The notes: generated from the sequence alone by a model not told the origin. A stretch of 64,000 bases of DNA from Acinetobacter tjernbergiae DSM 14971 = CIP 107465 (GCF_000374425.1 NZ_KB894355.1:1-64000); one strand, 5' to 3'; counted from the first letter of the stretch, positions 19,200 through 28,125 are shown. Numbers and translations: made by a program.

Positions 19200-19361
19200 T
19201 ACCCATGTCGTTATTTATAGAATCTAATATAAAACAATCGGCTATACTGGAACAGAGCATAAAGATTCGACTGCGACAATCAATGTCGCCAAATTCAAAA
19301 GATATTTATTACATAATTCTGATAAAATCAGCGCGATAAAAATTTGCGATTAGGAATCACG

Positions 19362-20204
19362 ATGCGCACTTACTTAGACCTTTTACAACATATCCTCGAC
19401 AATGGCGGCGACAAAGGCGACCGTACTGGCACAGGTACACGTTCAGTATTTGGTCATCAAATGCGCTTTGATCTTTCTAAAGGCTTTCCACTATTAACGA
19501 CAAAGAAAGTACACTTCCGCTCTATCGTGATTGAACTATTATGGTTTCTCAAAGGGGATACCAATGTTCAATATCTCAAAGACAATAAAGTCAGCATTTG
19601 GGATGAATGGGCAACCGCAGAACAAACTGTACGTTTTGGTCGCCCTGAGGGTGAACTTGGTCCTGTTTATGGACATCAATGGCGCAACTTTGGCGCAACC
19701 CAAAATGAAGATGGTAGCTATCAGCAAAATGGTTTTGATCAAATCCAATGGCTTATAAATGAAATCAAGACCAATCCAAATTCACGTCGTTTGATCGTTT
19801 CAGGTTGGAACCCAAATGAAGCAGGGAAAGTGGCTTTACCACCGTGTCATACCCTGTTCCAATTCTTTGTACAAGACAACAAACTATCATGCCAATTGTA
19901 TCAGCGTAGTGCTGACGTGTTCTTAGGTGTGCCCTTCAATATCGCTAGCTATGCACTACTTACGCATATGGTTGCTCAAGTTTGCGGTTTAGGTGTTGGG
20001 GACTTTGTTTGGACGGGTGGTGATACTCATTTATATAGCAACCACTTTGAGCAAGCACAATTACAACTTACCCGTGAGCCTCTGCCTTTGTGTCAATTAA
20101 AGCTCAATCCTGAGATCACCGATATTTTCGATTTTAAATTTGAAGATATTGATATAGTCGGTTATGAGTCACACCCTGCAATCAAAGCACCCGTTGCAGT
20201 TTAA
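19362..20204 (+). CDS. thyA: Thymidylate synthase
   Basis: Methylates dUMP to dTMP using 5,10-methylene-tetrahydrofolate. Visible: [12 protein letters not shown], the dUMP-binding Arg segment, the catalytic Cys in [32 protein letters not shown] and the C-terminal APVAV. The E. coli-like 280-aa length requires the ATG at 19362 (MRTYLDLL); AGGA lies 7 bases before it, while the frame opens with a TTG at 19344. folA follows after 21 bases, giving a dTMP-folate pair whose products recycle each other's cofactor. Confidence 0.97.
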   Translation: MRTYLDLLQHILDNGGDKGDRTGTGTRSVFGHQMRFDLSKGFPLLTTKKVHFRSIVIELLWFLKGDTNVQYLKDNKVSIWDEWATAEQTVRFGRPEGELGPVYGHQWRNFGATQNEDGSYQQNGFDQIQWLINEIKTNPNSRRLIVSGWNPNEAGKVALPPCHTLFQFFVQDNKLSCQLYQRSADVFLGVPFNIASYALLTHMVAQVCGLGVGDFVWTGGDTHLYSNHFEQAQLQLTREPLPLCQLKLNPEITDIFDFKFEDIDIVGYESHPAIKAPVAV

Positions 20205-20225
20205 ATAGATCAGAGAGAATATAAA

Positions 20226-20735
20226 ATGGCATGGCAAGGTCTTGAAGTTGTACACGTTGTGGCAATGGATAAAAATAACTGTATTGGCAAGGGCAATGCT
20301 TTGCCGTGGCATATCTCAGCCGATCTAAAACACTTTAAGGCAATTACCCAAGGTGGTGTTGTGATCATGGGGCGTAAAACCTTAGAGTCAATGGGACGCG
20401 CACTTCCAAATCGTGTGAATTGGGTCATCACGCGTGATTTAGATTGGCAATTTGAGGGCGTTAAAGTAGCACATAGCATTGAAGATGCTTTGACTCATGC
20501 ACTTACAGACGTACAACACTCTGAAAAAGCATCTTTATTTATTATTGGGGGTGGAGAGATTTTTACTCAAACCCTTGCGATTGCCGATCGTCTTGAATTA
20601 ACGCATGTTGATTTAGATGTACAAGGCGATGCACATTATCCAAAAATCTCTGAGGATTTTCGTAAAGTAAACTCAGAACAACACATTGATGAAAAATCAA
20701 ATATAGCCTTCGAGTTTGCGACCTACCAAAAATAA
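20226..20735 (+). CDS. folA: Dihydrofolate reductase
   Basis: Reduces dihydrofolate, the by-product of ThyA, to tetrahydrofolate with NADPH. The 169-aa protein shows VVAMDKNNCIGKGNALPWHISADLKHFK (start of the active site with the catalytic acidic residue), VIMGRKTLESMGRALPNR and IIGGGEIFTQTL. The chain begins with a few extra residues (MAWQGLEV). It follows thyA closely and is probably co-transcribed, with the DUF4105 gene 18 bases downstream. Confidence 0.96.
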   Translation: MAWQGLEVVHVVAMDKNNCIGKGNALPWHISADLKHFKAITQGGVVIMGRKTLESMGRALPNRVNWVITRDLDWQFEGVKVAHSIEDALTHALTDVQHSEKASLFIIGGGEIFTQTLAIADRLELTHVDLDVQGDAHYPKISEDFRKVNSEQHIDEKSNIAFEFATYQK

Positions 20736-20753
20736 AATGGATCGCACATCATC

Positions 20754-21809
20754 ATGCATAATATTGGGTCACGTGAGTTTTTACTTGCTCTAGGCATTGG
20801 ACTGTTACACAGTTGCTTTGCCTTATTTGTGATCCTCTCAAGTATATGGTTATGCTTTGCTTTATGGATTCAACAGCCTCTTGGAATAATCATTAGCCGA
20901 ACCATCATCATACTTTGGGGATTGTTTGCGCTCAGCTTGCTTGGTGTTTATGTTAGTGGACATATTTTTAGCCGCCGCACTGATCTTTTAATTTATGGTG
21001 TAGCTTTTGCCTGCTCACTGGTTTGGTATTTTTCCTTAGAAGCGCGACAAGATCGCGACTGGAATCCCGAAGTCGCTGAGCAACTTTCTTATCAAAAGCA
21101 AGGTAACTTGGTACAACTCCATAATGTGCGTAATTTTAATTGGCATAAGAACGGCAGTTATGACATTCATTGGGAAAATCGTACGATCGACCTGAATAAA
21201 ATTACAGGGGTCAATGTCATCACCTCCTACTGGATGGGACCTCAGATTGCACATACCTTAGTCAGTTTTGATTTCTCAGATCAAAAGCCTTTGGTTTTTT
21301 CTATCGAAATTCGTAAAGAAAATGGTGAGGAATTTTCTGCTATTGGTGGCTTCTTCCGTAAATATGAACTTAGCTTAGTGGCTTCTGATGAAAAAGATCT
21401 GATTTATACGCGAAGCAATATCCGCAATGAACAAGTTTACTTATTTCCAATCCGAATGCCTCAAACCGAGCGTAAAGCCCTATTCATAGAATATCTCCAT
21501 AAAGCAGATGAATTACGTGCTGAAGCAAAATGGTATAACACGCTGACGAGTAACTGTACGACATTGGTTTTTGACATGATCCAAGCAATCAATCCACAAA
21601 CCTTACCTAAAGATTATCGCTTATTCGCTTCGGGTTATTTACCCAACTATTTATATGATTTAAAAGCACTTAATCAAAATTATAGTATGAAAGAGTGGTA
21701 TCAATTAGCGCAGATTAATACCCGTGCTAAAAAATATGAACAGCAAGATAATCAATCCAGTGAATACTTTTCAAAAGTCATTCGACTTGGATTACCAAAA
21801 GCCGATTAA
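20754..21809 (+). CDS. DUF4105 domain-containing membrane protein
   Basis: A 351-aa protein with three membrane segments in the first 95 residues (about 10-37, 45-68, 75-95) and a periplasmic domain. That domain matches DUF4105: IAHTLVSFDF with H167, the SIEIRKENGEEFSAIGGFFRKYEL block, and NTLTSNCTTLVFD with C268, a likely Cys-His active-site pair of a papain-like fold (inference). The substrate is unknown. It follows folA by 18 bases, so it probably rides on the thyA-folA transcript although no functional link is evident. Confidence 0.85.
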   Translation: MHNIGSREFLLALGIGLLHSCFALFVILSSIWLCFALWIQQPLGIIISRTIIILWGLFALSLLGVYVSGHIFSRRTDLLIYGVAFACSLVWYFSLEARQDRDWNPEVAEQLSYQKQGNLVQLHNVRNFNWHKNGSYDIHWENRTIDLNKITGVNVITSYWMGPQIAHTLVSFDFSDQKPLVFSIEIRKENGEEFSAIGGFFRKYELSLVASDEKDLIYTRSNIRNEQVYLFPIRMPQTERKALFIEYLHKADELRAEAKWYNTLTSNCTTLVFDMIQAINPQTLPKDYRLFASGYLPNYLYDLKALNQNYSMKEWYQLAQINTRAKKYEQQDNQSSEYFSKVIRLGLPKAD

Positions 21810-22164
21810 CAGCCCCCCTTTAACAAAACCATACTCAATCTCCTTATCGAATTCATCTTGATCTATTTAAATCAAGATAGATCAACGGGTATTTCATATC
21901 ATCATCACTGTAGATCACAAATCGTCAGAGCCTAATCAGACGAAGGGCATTTATGAAAATAGGATAGGATGAGCTGATAGAAAATAGACTTAAGTTTGTA
22001 AATCAAGCTAAGGAGATTCTTATGAATTTTATGATATAAACTTGGTCACTTCATTGATTTGATATCATAAAAAGTGAAGAACGCTGATTCAGAGTGGGCT
22101 TTTACTTTTGGGTGACTTCGTATACTTTAGTAGTATTCTTAGAATTAAAAAATTGGGGAATTTC
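21810..22164. other. 355-bp gap with inverted repeats and a five-codon mini-ORF
   Basis: No protein gene is seen. The stretch has ATCTTGAT/ATCAAGAT arms (21855-21862, 21871-21878), an 11-bp perfect inverted repeat TTTTATGATAT/ATATCATAAAA (22027-22037, 22062-22072) and a strong ribosome site AAGGAGATT directly ahead of ATG AAT TTT ATG ATA TAA at 22022-22039. It could hold a small RNA or a regulatory leader for msrA. Confidence 0.4.
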
Positions 22165-22689
22165 ATGCAACAAGCATTACTTGGTGGTGGTTGTTTTTGG
22201 TGCGTAGAAGCGGTCTTTCTACAACTCAAAGGTGTCGACAAAGTTGTGAGTGGTTATGCAGGCGGTATTGTACAAAATCCAAATTATGAACAAGTCTGTC
22301 AAGGTAATACACAACATGCTGAGGTGGTATTGATTGACTTTGATGAACAGCAAATTAGTTTTATACAACTCTTAAATGTATTCTTTGCGACACATGACCC
22401 AACGACTTTAAACCGTCAAGGGAATGATATAGGTACTCAATACCGTTCTGTTATTTATTATTTTAATGATGAACAAAAGCAACAAGCTGAACACATTATC
22501 CAAGATTTAGATGATGAAAATTTAACTATTGTCACAGAACTAAGCCCTGCTCCAATTTTTTATCCTGCAGAAGAATACCACCAAAATTTCTATGCACGTA
22601 ATCCATCACAAGGTTACTGCAATTTTAGCATTCCCCCGAAACTGTCAAAATTACGTTCCAAATATCTAGAATTGCTGAAACCTGAATAA
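22165..22689 (+). CDS. msrA: Peptide-methionine (S)-S-oxide reductase
   Basis: Repairs oxidised methionine (S-epimer) in proteins. The catalytic [11 protein letters not shown] motif comes right at the start (residues 7-17), followed by [44 protein letters not shown] and [11 protein letters not shown], all MsrA signatures. The ATG at 22165 (GGGGA upstream) gives 174 aa with the usual short N-terminus; the frame is open from 22108. Single gene after the 355-bp gap, with a terminator following. Confidence 0.95.
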   Translation: MQQALLGGGCFWCVEAVFLQLKGVDKVVSGYAGGIVQNPNYEQVCQGNTQHAEVVLIDFDEQQISFIQLLNVFFATHDPTTLNRQGNDIGTQYRSVIYYFNDEQKQQAEHIIQDLDDENLTIVTELSPAPIFYPAEEYHQNFYARNPSQGYCNFSIPPKLSKLRSKYLELLKPE

Positions 22690-22692
22690 GCA

Positions 22693-22727
22693 TAAAAAAA
22701 GCAACTCTCAATCGGGTTGCTTTTTTT
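22693..22727. terminator. Bidirectional terminator between msrA and exbD
   Basis: GCAACTC and GGGTTGC pair (one wobble) around 6 bases, flanked by an A-run and a T-run of seven each. It can serve both convergent genes. Confidence 0.82.
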
Positions 22728-22741
22728 CACATCAAACAGTC

Positions 22742-23146
22742 TTAATTTTCACTGACAAATGCAATATCACTTAGACCTGCTTCGCTTGCACGAGACATCA
22801 CTTGTGCAACCGTATCATATTTTGATTCTTTGTCTGCACGTAATTGTACAGTTGGTTTTTGTGCAGCTTGACTCTCTTCTTTAAAACGCTTCTGCAACTC
22901 ATCTAAGCTAATGATTTTCGCATCCCAAGCGACTTCACCCTTATCATTAATACTAATGGTTATCGTCTTAGGCGGTGCATCTACAACCTCTGCCGCTGTT
23001 TTTGGTAAAGCTAATGGAATTGATGGGTTAGCAACCGTTGCTGTGACTAAAAAGATAATCATCAATACCAACATAATATCGATCAGAGGAATGAGATTCA
23101 TCTCATTCATGCCACTGTCGTGGTCTTCACCCAATTGAAAGCCCAT
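22742..23146 (-). CDS. exbD: Biopolymer transport protein ExbD
   Basis: Inner-membrane partner of ExbB in the proton-driven motor for TonB. One membrane segment near residues 18-40 (LIPLIDIMLVLMIIFLVTA) carries the conserved Asp in the PLIDIMLVL motif that acts in proton flow. The periplasmic part is the ExbD/TolR domain. The ATG at 23146 overlaps the exbB stop (TAAGATG) and has GGAGG 9 bases upstream; a TTG at 23164 opens the frame but would overlap exbB further. Third gene of tonB-exbB-exbD. Confidence 0.95.
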   Translation of the reverse strand: MGFQLGEDHDSGMNEMNLIPLIDIMLVLMIIFLVTATVANPSIPLALPKTAAEVVDAPPKTITISINDKGEVAWDAKIISLDELQKRFKEESQAAQKPTVQLRADKESKYDTVAQVMSRASEAGLSDIAFVSEN

Positions 23147-23147
23147 C

Positions 23148-23768
23148 TTAAGCTTGACCTCCAACTAAACTTTGTTGAGTCGCTTTAGTTTCTGTCTTTA
23201 CTGCTGTCTCTTGCTGCAACATCGTATCAATTAACAAGCCATGTGCTTGATCTTGTAGGTCATGCGCTAGCCCACGATTGAAACGTACACAAATGTTGTA
23301 AGCCAGTACCGCAGGAATCGCAACAGATAAACCTAAACCTGTCATGATCAATGATTCACCAACAGGTATTGCAACTTGGGCTAAACCAGCCTGACCTTCC
23401 GTACCGACAGCAATCAGTGCATGGAAAATGCCCCAAACTGTACCGAACAAACCCACAAATGGCGCAAGCGAAGCAATCGTTCCAAGCACAGAGATACCTT
23501 TTTCTGCTTGAGATTTTTCTGCCGAAATTTGACGAAGTAATGCTTGTTCTGCAACAGCTTTACGTTGCTCAAAAGTCAAAGGTTGCAGTTTAGATTTAAG
23601 TGCAGCCAAAGCTTGAACAAGTTGAGCATAAGCCTGTTGTTTTAATTGGCGTGTTCCTAATATGCGTAGAATAAAAATCGTCCACGTTGCAATCGACATT
23701 GCTAAAAGGATGAAATACAGCGTTTTACTTACTGCATCTGCATGTTGCCAATAAACTGAAAAGTTCAT
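23148..23768 (-). CDS. exbB: Biopolymer transport protein ExbB
   Basis: MotA/TolQ/ExbB family proton channel of the TonB motor. Three membrane segments: about 15-35 (LYFILLAMSIATWTIFILRI), 110-135 (SLAPFVGLFGTVWGIFHALI) and 150-175 (ESLIMTGLGLSVAIPAVLAY). The GLFGTVWGI and GLGLSVAIPAVLAYN segments are family hallmarks. At 206 aa it is the short ExbB type. It starts 42 bases after tonB and overlaps exbD, so the three are surely co-transcribed. Confidence 0.96.
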   Translation of the reverse strand: MNFSVYWQHADAVSKTLYFILLAMSIATWTIFILRILGTRQLKQQAYAQLVQALAALKSKLQPLTFEQRKAVAEQALLRQISAEKSQAEKGISVLGTIASLAPFVGLFGTVWGIFHALIAVGTEGQAGLAQVAIPVGESLIMTGLGLSVAIPAVLAYNICVRFNRGLAHDLQDQAHGLLIDTMLQQETAVKTETKATQQSLVGGQA

Positions 23769-23810
23769 ATACGAACTCCTGATTTAATCTGTCACTAGGA
23801 CGCAAATTTA

Positions 23811-24569
23811 TTAAGGATTAAACTCAAACGGCTGCTCTGTTTTGATTGGATAAGCAATACCATTTTCCATATACGGTTTAAATTTTGAACTTCGTATCGC
23901 ACGCAAAGTTTTTTCATCAATATTAGGCAAACCACTACTACGTGTAATACGTACATTCGTGATTTTTCCTTTCTCATCAGCCTCAATATACACACTAATT
24001 AAACGAGTTTGATTCTCTAAATCTTTGGGTGTAAATGATACTTTTGGAGATCGACTCCACTGAATACCTGACCCACCAATTGAAACTCGCTTCGGTGATG
24101 GATCTGCAACTGGTTGAGCTTTAGGAGCTTCTGGAACTGGTTGCTGTTTATCAGATACTTTTTCAGTCACAGTCGTACTAATGACTTTAGTCTCGACTTT
24201 AGACTCAACCTTAGGTTCAACTTTCTGAACGACTTGTTTCGGTACTTCAGTTTTTACCTGTTGTACTTTTTCAATTTTCTTTGGTGGCGGAGGGAGCTGT
24301 TTTTCAACAATTTTAACCTCTTTCACTTCCTTTTTAGGTTCAGGCTTTGGTTTTTCCTTCGGTTTAGGTAATTCTGGTTTAGGTGGTTCTTGAATTTTAA
24401 CGAACTTGACCTTAAGTGGTTCTTTCTCAATTGGTTTCAACTTAATCGGTTTCATGTGGCTAACAGCCCACAAAGCACCTACATGTCCAATCACAACCGC
24501 AACTAAGGCAGTGATGATTTTCTTTTTCATCGAGTGTGGCATGTTGAATATCGCAGGAGATTGACTCAT
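23811..24569 (-). CDS. tonB: Energy transducer TonB
   Basis: Transmits proton-motive force to outer-membrane receptors. N-terminal anchor IITALVAVVIGHVGALWAVSH (about 17-37) with the conserved His; then a Pro/Lys/Glu-rich periplasmic spacer (residues about 40-125, many KP, EP and PPP runs); then the TonB C-terminal domain (VYIEADEKGKITNVRITRSSG and IKTEQPFEFNP). This is the classical architecture, unlike the helical TonB-like protein at 14980. First gene of tonB-exbB-exbD. An upstream ATG choice is not critical; internal Met 10 and 14 are alternatives. Confidence 0.95.
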   Translation of the reverse strand: MSQSPAIFNMPHSMKKKIITALVAVVIGHVGALWAVSHMKPIKLKPIEKEPLKVKFVKIQEPPKPELPKPKEKPKPEPKKEVKEVKIVEKQLPPPPKKIEKVQQVKTEVPKQVVQKVEPKVESKVETKVISTTVTEKVSDKQQPVPEAPKAQPVADPSPKRVSIGGSGIQWSRSPKVSFTPKDLENQTRLISVYIEADEKGKITNVRITRSSGLPNIDEKTLRAIRSSKFKPYMENGIAYPIKTEQPFEFNP

Positions 24570-24742
24570 AAGAATCTAAGTACCGATATAGATGGTGACG
24601 TTTTACAAAGTAAAAAACGATTTCACACATCAGATAGAACAATAAAAGTGGCACAATAATAAATGAGAAGTGTTTTCATTTGCAACTGGTTTTTTGTGAA
24701 TCGTATACAACCCATTGATCAAACTACACTTAATAAAATCAA

Positions 24743-24759
24743 ATGTTATAACATAACAT
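24743..24759. promoter_or_regulatory. 17-bp palindrome upstream of tonB
   Basis: ATGTTAT and ATAACAT flank the triplet AAC as perfect 7-bp arms. It lies about 175 bases upstream of the tonB start and just behind the purU terminator. The half-sites partly resemble Fur half-sites but the spacing differs. It may be an operator or chance in an AT-rich gap. Confidence 0.35.
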
Positions 24760-24770
24760 ATAATAGCATA

Positions 24771-24798
24771 AAAAAAGCATGCGAATCAGCATGCTTTT
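24771..24798 (-). terminator. Rho-independent terminator of purU
   Basis: AAAAGCATGC and GCATGCTTTT pair perfectly (10 bp) around GAATCA; the minus strand continues into a T-run. It lies 18 bases past the purU stop. Confidence 0.87.
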
Positions 24799-24815
24799 AG
24801 AAAATTTAGTTTTAG

Positions 24816-25679
24816 TTAGAAAACAACAGTTTTATTGCCATCAACAATAATACGATCTTCCAAATGCCATTTGACCGCACGTGCCAATACGTTACGCTCA
24901 ACATCTTCACCTAACTCACGTAACTGCTCTACATTATAGTCATGGCTGACACGTTCAACATCTTGCTCAATGATTGGACCTTGATCCAAATCAGCAGTGA
25001 CATAATGCGCTGTTGCGCCAATTAACTTCACCCCTTTCTCATAGGCTTGCTTATATGGATTTGCACCAACGAAAGCAGGCAAGAATGAATGGTGAATATT
25101 GATAATCTTCATTTCCCATTGTGCAACAAAATCTTCACTCAGAATCTGCATATAACGCGCTAAGATCAATAAATCATTGCCTTGCATCATGTCATTAATT
25201 TGTGCATAAGCTTCAACTTTATTGTCTTTATTCACAGGCACAACATGGAATGGAATACCGAAGTTTTCAACAGACTCACGTAACGCTTCATGATTTGAAA
25301 TCACTTGAGTAATTTCACATGGCAATGAACCACGTGCATGACGCCATAAAAGCTCTAATAAAGCATGATCCACTTTAGAAACGAGGATACCCACTTTCTT
25401 TAGTTCACCAACAAAAGTCAATTTCCATTGCATTTCATAACGTTCAGCAACATTGGTAGCAAATGTTTGCATCAATGCTTCTTTACGAGAATGTAAATGA
25501 TCAAGTTCAAACTCAACACGCATAAAATAACGCCCGCCTTGAGCTTCTGTTGCGTACTGATCAAGTGCGGTAATATTTGCTCCCTGATGATACAAAAAGC
25601 TCGATACAGCTTGCACGATTCCAGGCTTGTCTTCGCAAGTAATCAGTAATCGTGCGGTATGGGCGGTCGTCGTGTTCAT
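24816..25679 (-). CDS. purU: Formyltetrahydrofolate deformylase
   Basis: Hydrolyses 10-formyl-THF to formate and THF, feeding PurT and balancing the one-carbon pool. An N-terminal ACT domain (LLITCEDKPGIVQAVSSFLYHQGANI) precedes the formyltransferase-type domain with VGILVSK, the catalytic Asn-His-Asp set in INIHHSFLPAFVGANPYKQAYEKGVK and TADLDQGPIIEQD. The ATG at 25679 gives 287 aa, as in the family; the frame is open to 25727. Single gene with its own terminator. Confidence 0.96.
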   Translation of the reverse strand: MNTTTAHTARLLITCEDKPGIVQAVSSFLYHQGANITALDQYATEAQGGRYFMRVEFELDHLHSRKEALMQTFATNVAERYEMQWKLTFVGELKKVGILVSKVDHALLELLWRHARGSLPCEITQVISNHEALRESVENFGIPFHVVPVNKDNKVEAYAQINDMMQGNDLLILARYMQILSEDFVAQWEMKIINIHHSFLPAFVGANPYKQAYEKGVKLIGATAHYVTADLDQGPIIEQDVERVSHDYNVEQLRELGEDVERNVLARAVKWHLEDRIIVDGNKTVVF

Positions 25680-25764
25680 GTGGTTAATATCACTTATTCG
25701 AATCAAAGTTAAAATCAAGCCGAGCATTCTAGCTCTTTTTTGCTTGTGACTAAATACCTATCAC

Positions 25765-26466
25765 TTATTCATCACTATCATTTTTCAGATTAGATAAACT
25801 CGCAAACAAGTCAGATGGGCCTAAAGACTTTAATAATTGTTCATACGTTTGACGACTTTCACCCATTAAATACGGGCCTTCCAAGAACACCATTTGTCGT
25901 AAAGCTTGCCATACCCATTTTTCTTCCAAATGGTTGTTGTCACTGATATGACCTGACATATACAAAAAGTTAGTCCAGTTGGTGAGTACAATCCACAAGT
26001 TGATAATCAACGCTTCAATTTCCGAATCGGTCATTTTCATCAAACCAGCATCTACAAAGGCACGATAAATTCTTTGCCCTTGTTGCATCACTTGCCCAGC
26101 AAACCGCGGATAAATCTTTCTAAAATCTTCGTTATTTTCAACAAGGTGATAAACATCACGATGAATAAACCGATAAGCCCATAATTGATTGCTTAACACT
26201 TGAAAATAGCTAATTTTATCATTGGCATTCAGTGGACGATCTGTCGGCAATGCCAACATTTCCAAAGTCTCTGCCTGATACTGCTGAGCCAATTCTTTAA
26301 TAATTTCTTGTTTATTTCGAAAATGATAATACAAATTGCCAGGACTAATACCAAGTTCAGCCGCAATGTGATTGGTTGTTACTGAACGTTCGCCACGCTC
26401 ATTAAACAACTGCAAACTGATTTGCAAAATTCGATCTTTCGTTTTGTTCGGTTTAATGTGCGACAT
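25765..26466 (-). CDS. TetR-family transcriptional regulator
   Basis: A 233-aa repressor. The N-terminal helix-turn-helix is clear: DRILQISLQLFNERGERSVTTNHIAAELGISPGNLYYHFRNKQEI. The C-terminal ligand domain is about 170 residues and Trp-rich. It is divergent from an aldehyde dehydrogenase gene 119 bases away; a perfect 20-bp palindrome between the two is the obvious operator, so it probably represses the dehydrogenase until an aldehyde or fatty effector binds (inference). Confidence 0.92.
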   Translation of the reverse strand: MSHIKPNKTKDRILQISLQLFNERGERSVTTNHIAAELGISPGNLYYHFRNKQEIIKELAQQYQAETLEMLALPTDRPLNANDKISYFQVLSNQLWAYRFIHRDVYHLVENNEDFRKIYPRFAGQVMQQGQRIYRAFVDAGLMKMTDSEIEALIINLWIVLTNWTNFLYMSGHISDNNHLEEKWVWQALRQMVFLEGPYLMGESRQTYEQLLKSLGPSDLFASLSNLKNDSDE

Positions 26467-26523
26467 TGATTTTAACCATCTATAACATTATCAATAGGTT
26501 ATAAAGCAAACCCATAAAGTGAC

Positions 26524-26552
26524 TTGACACTTTAGAGTATTTACTCTAAAAA
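26524..26552 (+). promoter_or_regulatory. Aldehyde dehydrogenase promoter with TetR-type operator
   Basis: A perfect -35 box TTGACA (26524-26529) is followed by the palindrome TTTAGAGTATTTACTCTAAA (26531-26550), which fills the spacer and reaches a weak -10 region (about 26547-26552). A repressor bound there would block RNA polymerase. The regulator gene diverges from this point. Confidence 0.7.
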
Positions 26553-26585
26553 TTAAAAAATAATAAGCTTTTTTGGTCCACTCCT

Positions 26586-28040
26586 ATGAACAGTCAAACA
26601 AAAACAACCGCAATGACACCTCATGCTGATGTGAAACGGTTACAAGATTTGCTTGAACAGCAACAAGCAGCGTACCAACGCCATCCAGTTCCAAGCGCCA
26701 AAGAACGTATTGAGCGCTTAGCTCGACTTAAAAATGTCTTGGTAAAATATCAAGATCAATTTGCTAACGCAATTAGTCAAGATTATGGCAATCGTGCCAT
26801 TATGGAAACCAAAATTGGCGAAGTTTTAACGTGTTTAGAGCATATCAAATACTATAGCAAGAATTTAACTGAGTGGATGAAGCCCTCTAAGCGTCATATC
26901 AGCATGTTACACCAACCTGCAAAAGGCTGGGTACAATATCAACCATTGGGTGTCATCGGAGTCATTGCTCCGTGGAACTATCCATTATTGCTCTCTGTTG
27001 GCCCACTGATCTGCGCATTAGCTGCGGGTAATCATGCCATGATCAAGATTTCGAGTGCATCTTCTCAGTTTGGTGCTGTATTGGAAAATGCACTTGCTGA
27101 AGTGTTCCCTCAAGAACTGGTTACAGTTGTCAATGGTGGTGGCGCAATTTCAGATGCATTCAGCCACTTAGCATTCGATAAATTAATTTTTACAGGTTCA
27201 ACGTCAGTCGGCAAAACAGTCATGGCCGCTGCTGCAAAAAATCTGGTTCCTGTTATTTTAGAGTTAGGAGGCAAATCACCTGCTCTTGTACATTCTGCAA
27301 TGAATATTCGTGATGTAGCACAGCGCATTGCAGTCGGTAAACTTTGGAATGCAGGTCAAACGTGTGTTGCGCCAGACTATATGTTTATTCCGAAGGGTAA
27401 GACAGCAGAGTTCACCAAGCACTATAATGACTTTGTGAATACCATGTACCCAACCCTACGTGATAACAATGACTACACCTCAATTGTGAATGACAAGCAA
27501 TACAATCGCCTTCAAGGCTATTTAGAAGATGCACGTGACCAAGGTGCGACGATTGTAGAGTTAAATAACAAGAAAGAATCATTACAAGAAGTTCGTAAAA
27601 TTGCACCAACCTTACTCACAGGTGTGACCACAGAAATGGAAATCATGAAGAATGAGATCTTTGGTCCAATTCTTCCTATTCTAGAATATGAACATATTGA
27701 AGATGCACTTCAATTCATTAATAGTCGCCCACGCCCACTGGCATTCTACTATTTTGATATTGATATGGCTCGTGCTGATTATGTTGCAGGACGTACCCAT
27801 TCTGGGCATTTTGGTATTAACCAAACCCTCACACATGTTGCACAAGATGACCTACCATTTGGAGGTATTGGTGCATCGGGTATGGGTAAATACCATGGTA
27901 AAGAAGGTTTCTTTAGTTTCTCTCATGAACGCTCAATGATGTCAAACCCTGTAAGCCCTAAACTCTATAGTTTAAAATTCATTCTACCCCCGTATAACAA
28001 ACCAACACATAAACTGCTTTTGAAAACACTATTCCGCTAA
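26586..28040 (+). CDS. Coniferyl-aldehyde-dehydrogenase-like NAD(P) aldehyde dehydrogenase
   Basis: A 484-aa class 3-like aldehyde dehydrogenase. Visible: PLGVIGVIAPWNYPLLLSVGPLICALAAGN (cofactor fold), the catalytic Glu in LELGGKSP and the catalytic Cys in NAGQTCVAPDY. IFGPILPI and FGGIGASGMGKYHGKEGF follow. The C-terminal extension (PPYNKPTHKLL) suggests membrane association, as in fatty- or aryl-aldehyde enzymes. The match to coniferyl aldehyde dehydrogenases is the best I recall; the true substrate may be a fatty aldehyde. Controlled by the divergent TetR gene. Followed by a terminator. Confidence 0.88.
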   Translation: MNSQTKTTAMTPHADVKRLQDLLEQQQAAYQRHPVPSAKERIERLARLKNVLVKYQDQFANAISQDYGNRAIMETKIGEVLTCLEHIKYYSKNLTEWMKPSKRHISMLHQPAKGWVQYQPLGVIGVIAPWNYPLLLSVGPLICALAAGNHAMIKISSASSQFGAVLENALAEVFPQELVTVVNGGGAISDAFSHLAFDKLIFTGSTSVGKTVMAAAAKNLVPVILELGGKSPALVHSAMNIRDVAQRIAVGKLWNAGQTCVAPDYMFIPKGKTAEFTKHYNDFVNTMYPTLRDNNDYTSIVNDKQYNRLQGYLEDARDQGATIVELNNKKESLQEVRKIAPTLLTGVTTEMEIMKNEIFGPILPILEYEHIEDALQFINSRPRPLAFYYFDIDMARADYVAGRTHSGHFGINQTLTHVAQDDLPFGGIGASGMGKYHGKEGFFSFSHERSMMSNPVSPKLYSLKFILPPYNKPTHKLLLKTLFR

Positions 28041-28048
28041 GCTGATCA

Positions 28049-28085
28049 AGGCATGATCTATCACACTAAATCATGCCTAGTTTTT
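28049..28085 (+). terminator. Rho-independent terminator of the aldehyde dehydrogenase gene
   Basis: AGGCATGAT and ATCATGCCT form a perfect 9-bp stem, followed by AGTTTTT. Confidence 0.78.
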
Positions 28086-28096
28086 ACCAAATTCGC

Positions 28097-28125
28097 TTGT
28101 CTTTTAATCGTATTTTTGGTATAAA
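28097..28125 (+). promoter_or_regulatory. Promoter of rpmB-rpmG
   Basis: TTGTCT (28097-28102) and TATAAA (28120-28125) are spaced by 17 bases and followed by a GC-rich start ACGCCCC. The position, about 80 bases before rpmB, fits. Confidence 0.6.

Noticed and set aside
19273..19289. GCGACA/TGTCGC inverted repeat upstream of thyA
   Set aside because: Only 6-bp arms and no matching site elsewhere in the window; could be chance.
21797..21830. Possible third copy of the intergenic repeat (CCCCCCTTTAAC)
   Set aside because: Only about ten bases agree and neither hairpin nor the right end is present.
26481..26503. TATAAC/GTTATA repeat near the tetR start as a second operator
   Set aside because: Short 6-bp arms with an 11-base spacer in AT-rich DNA; much weaker than the 20-bp palindrome next to it.
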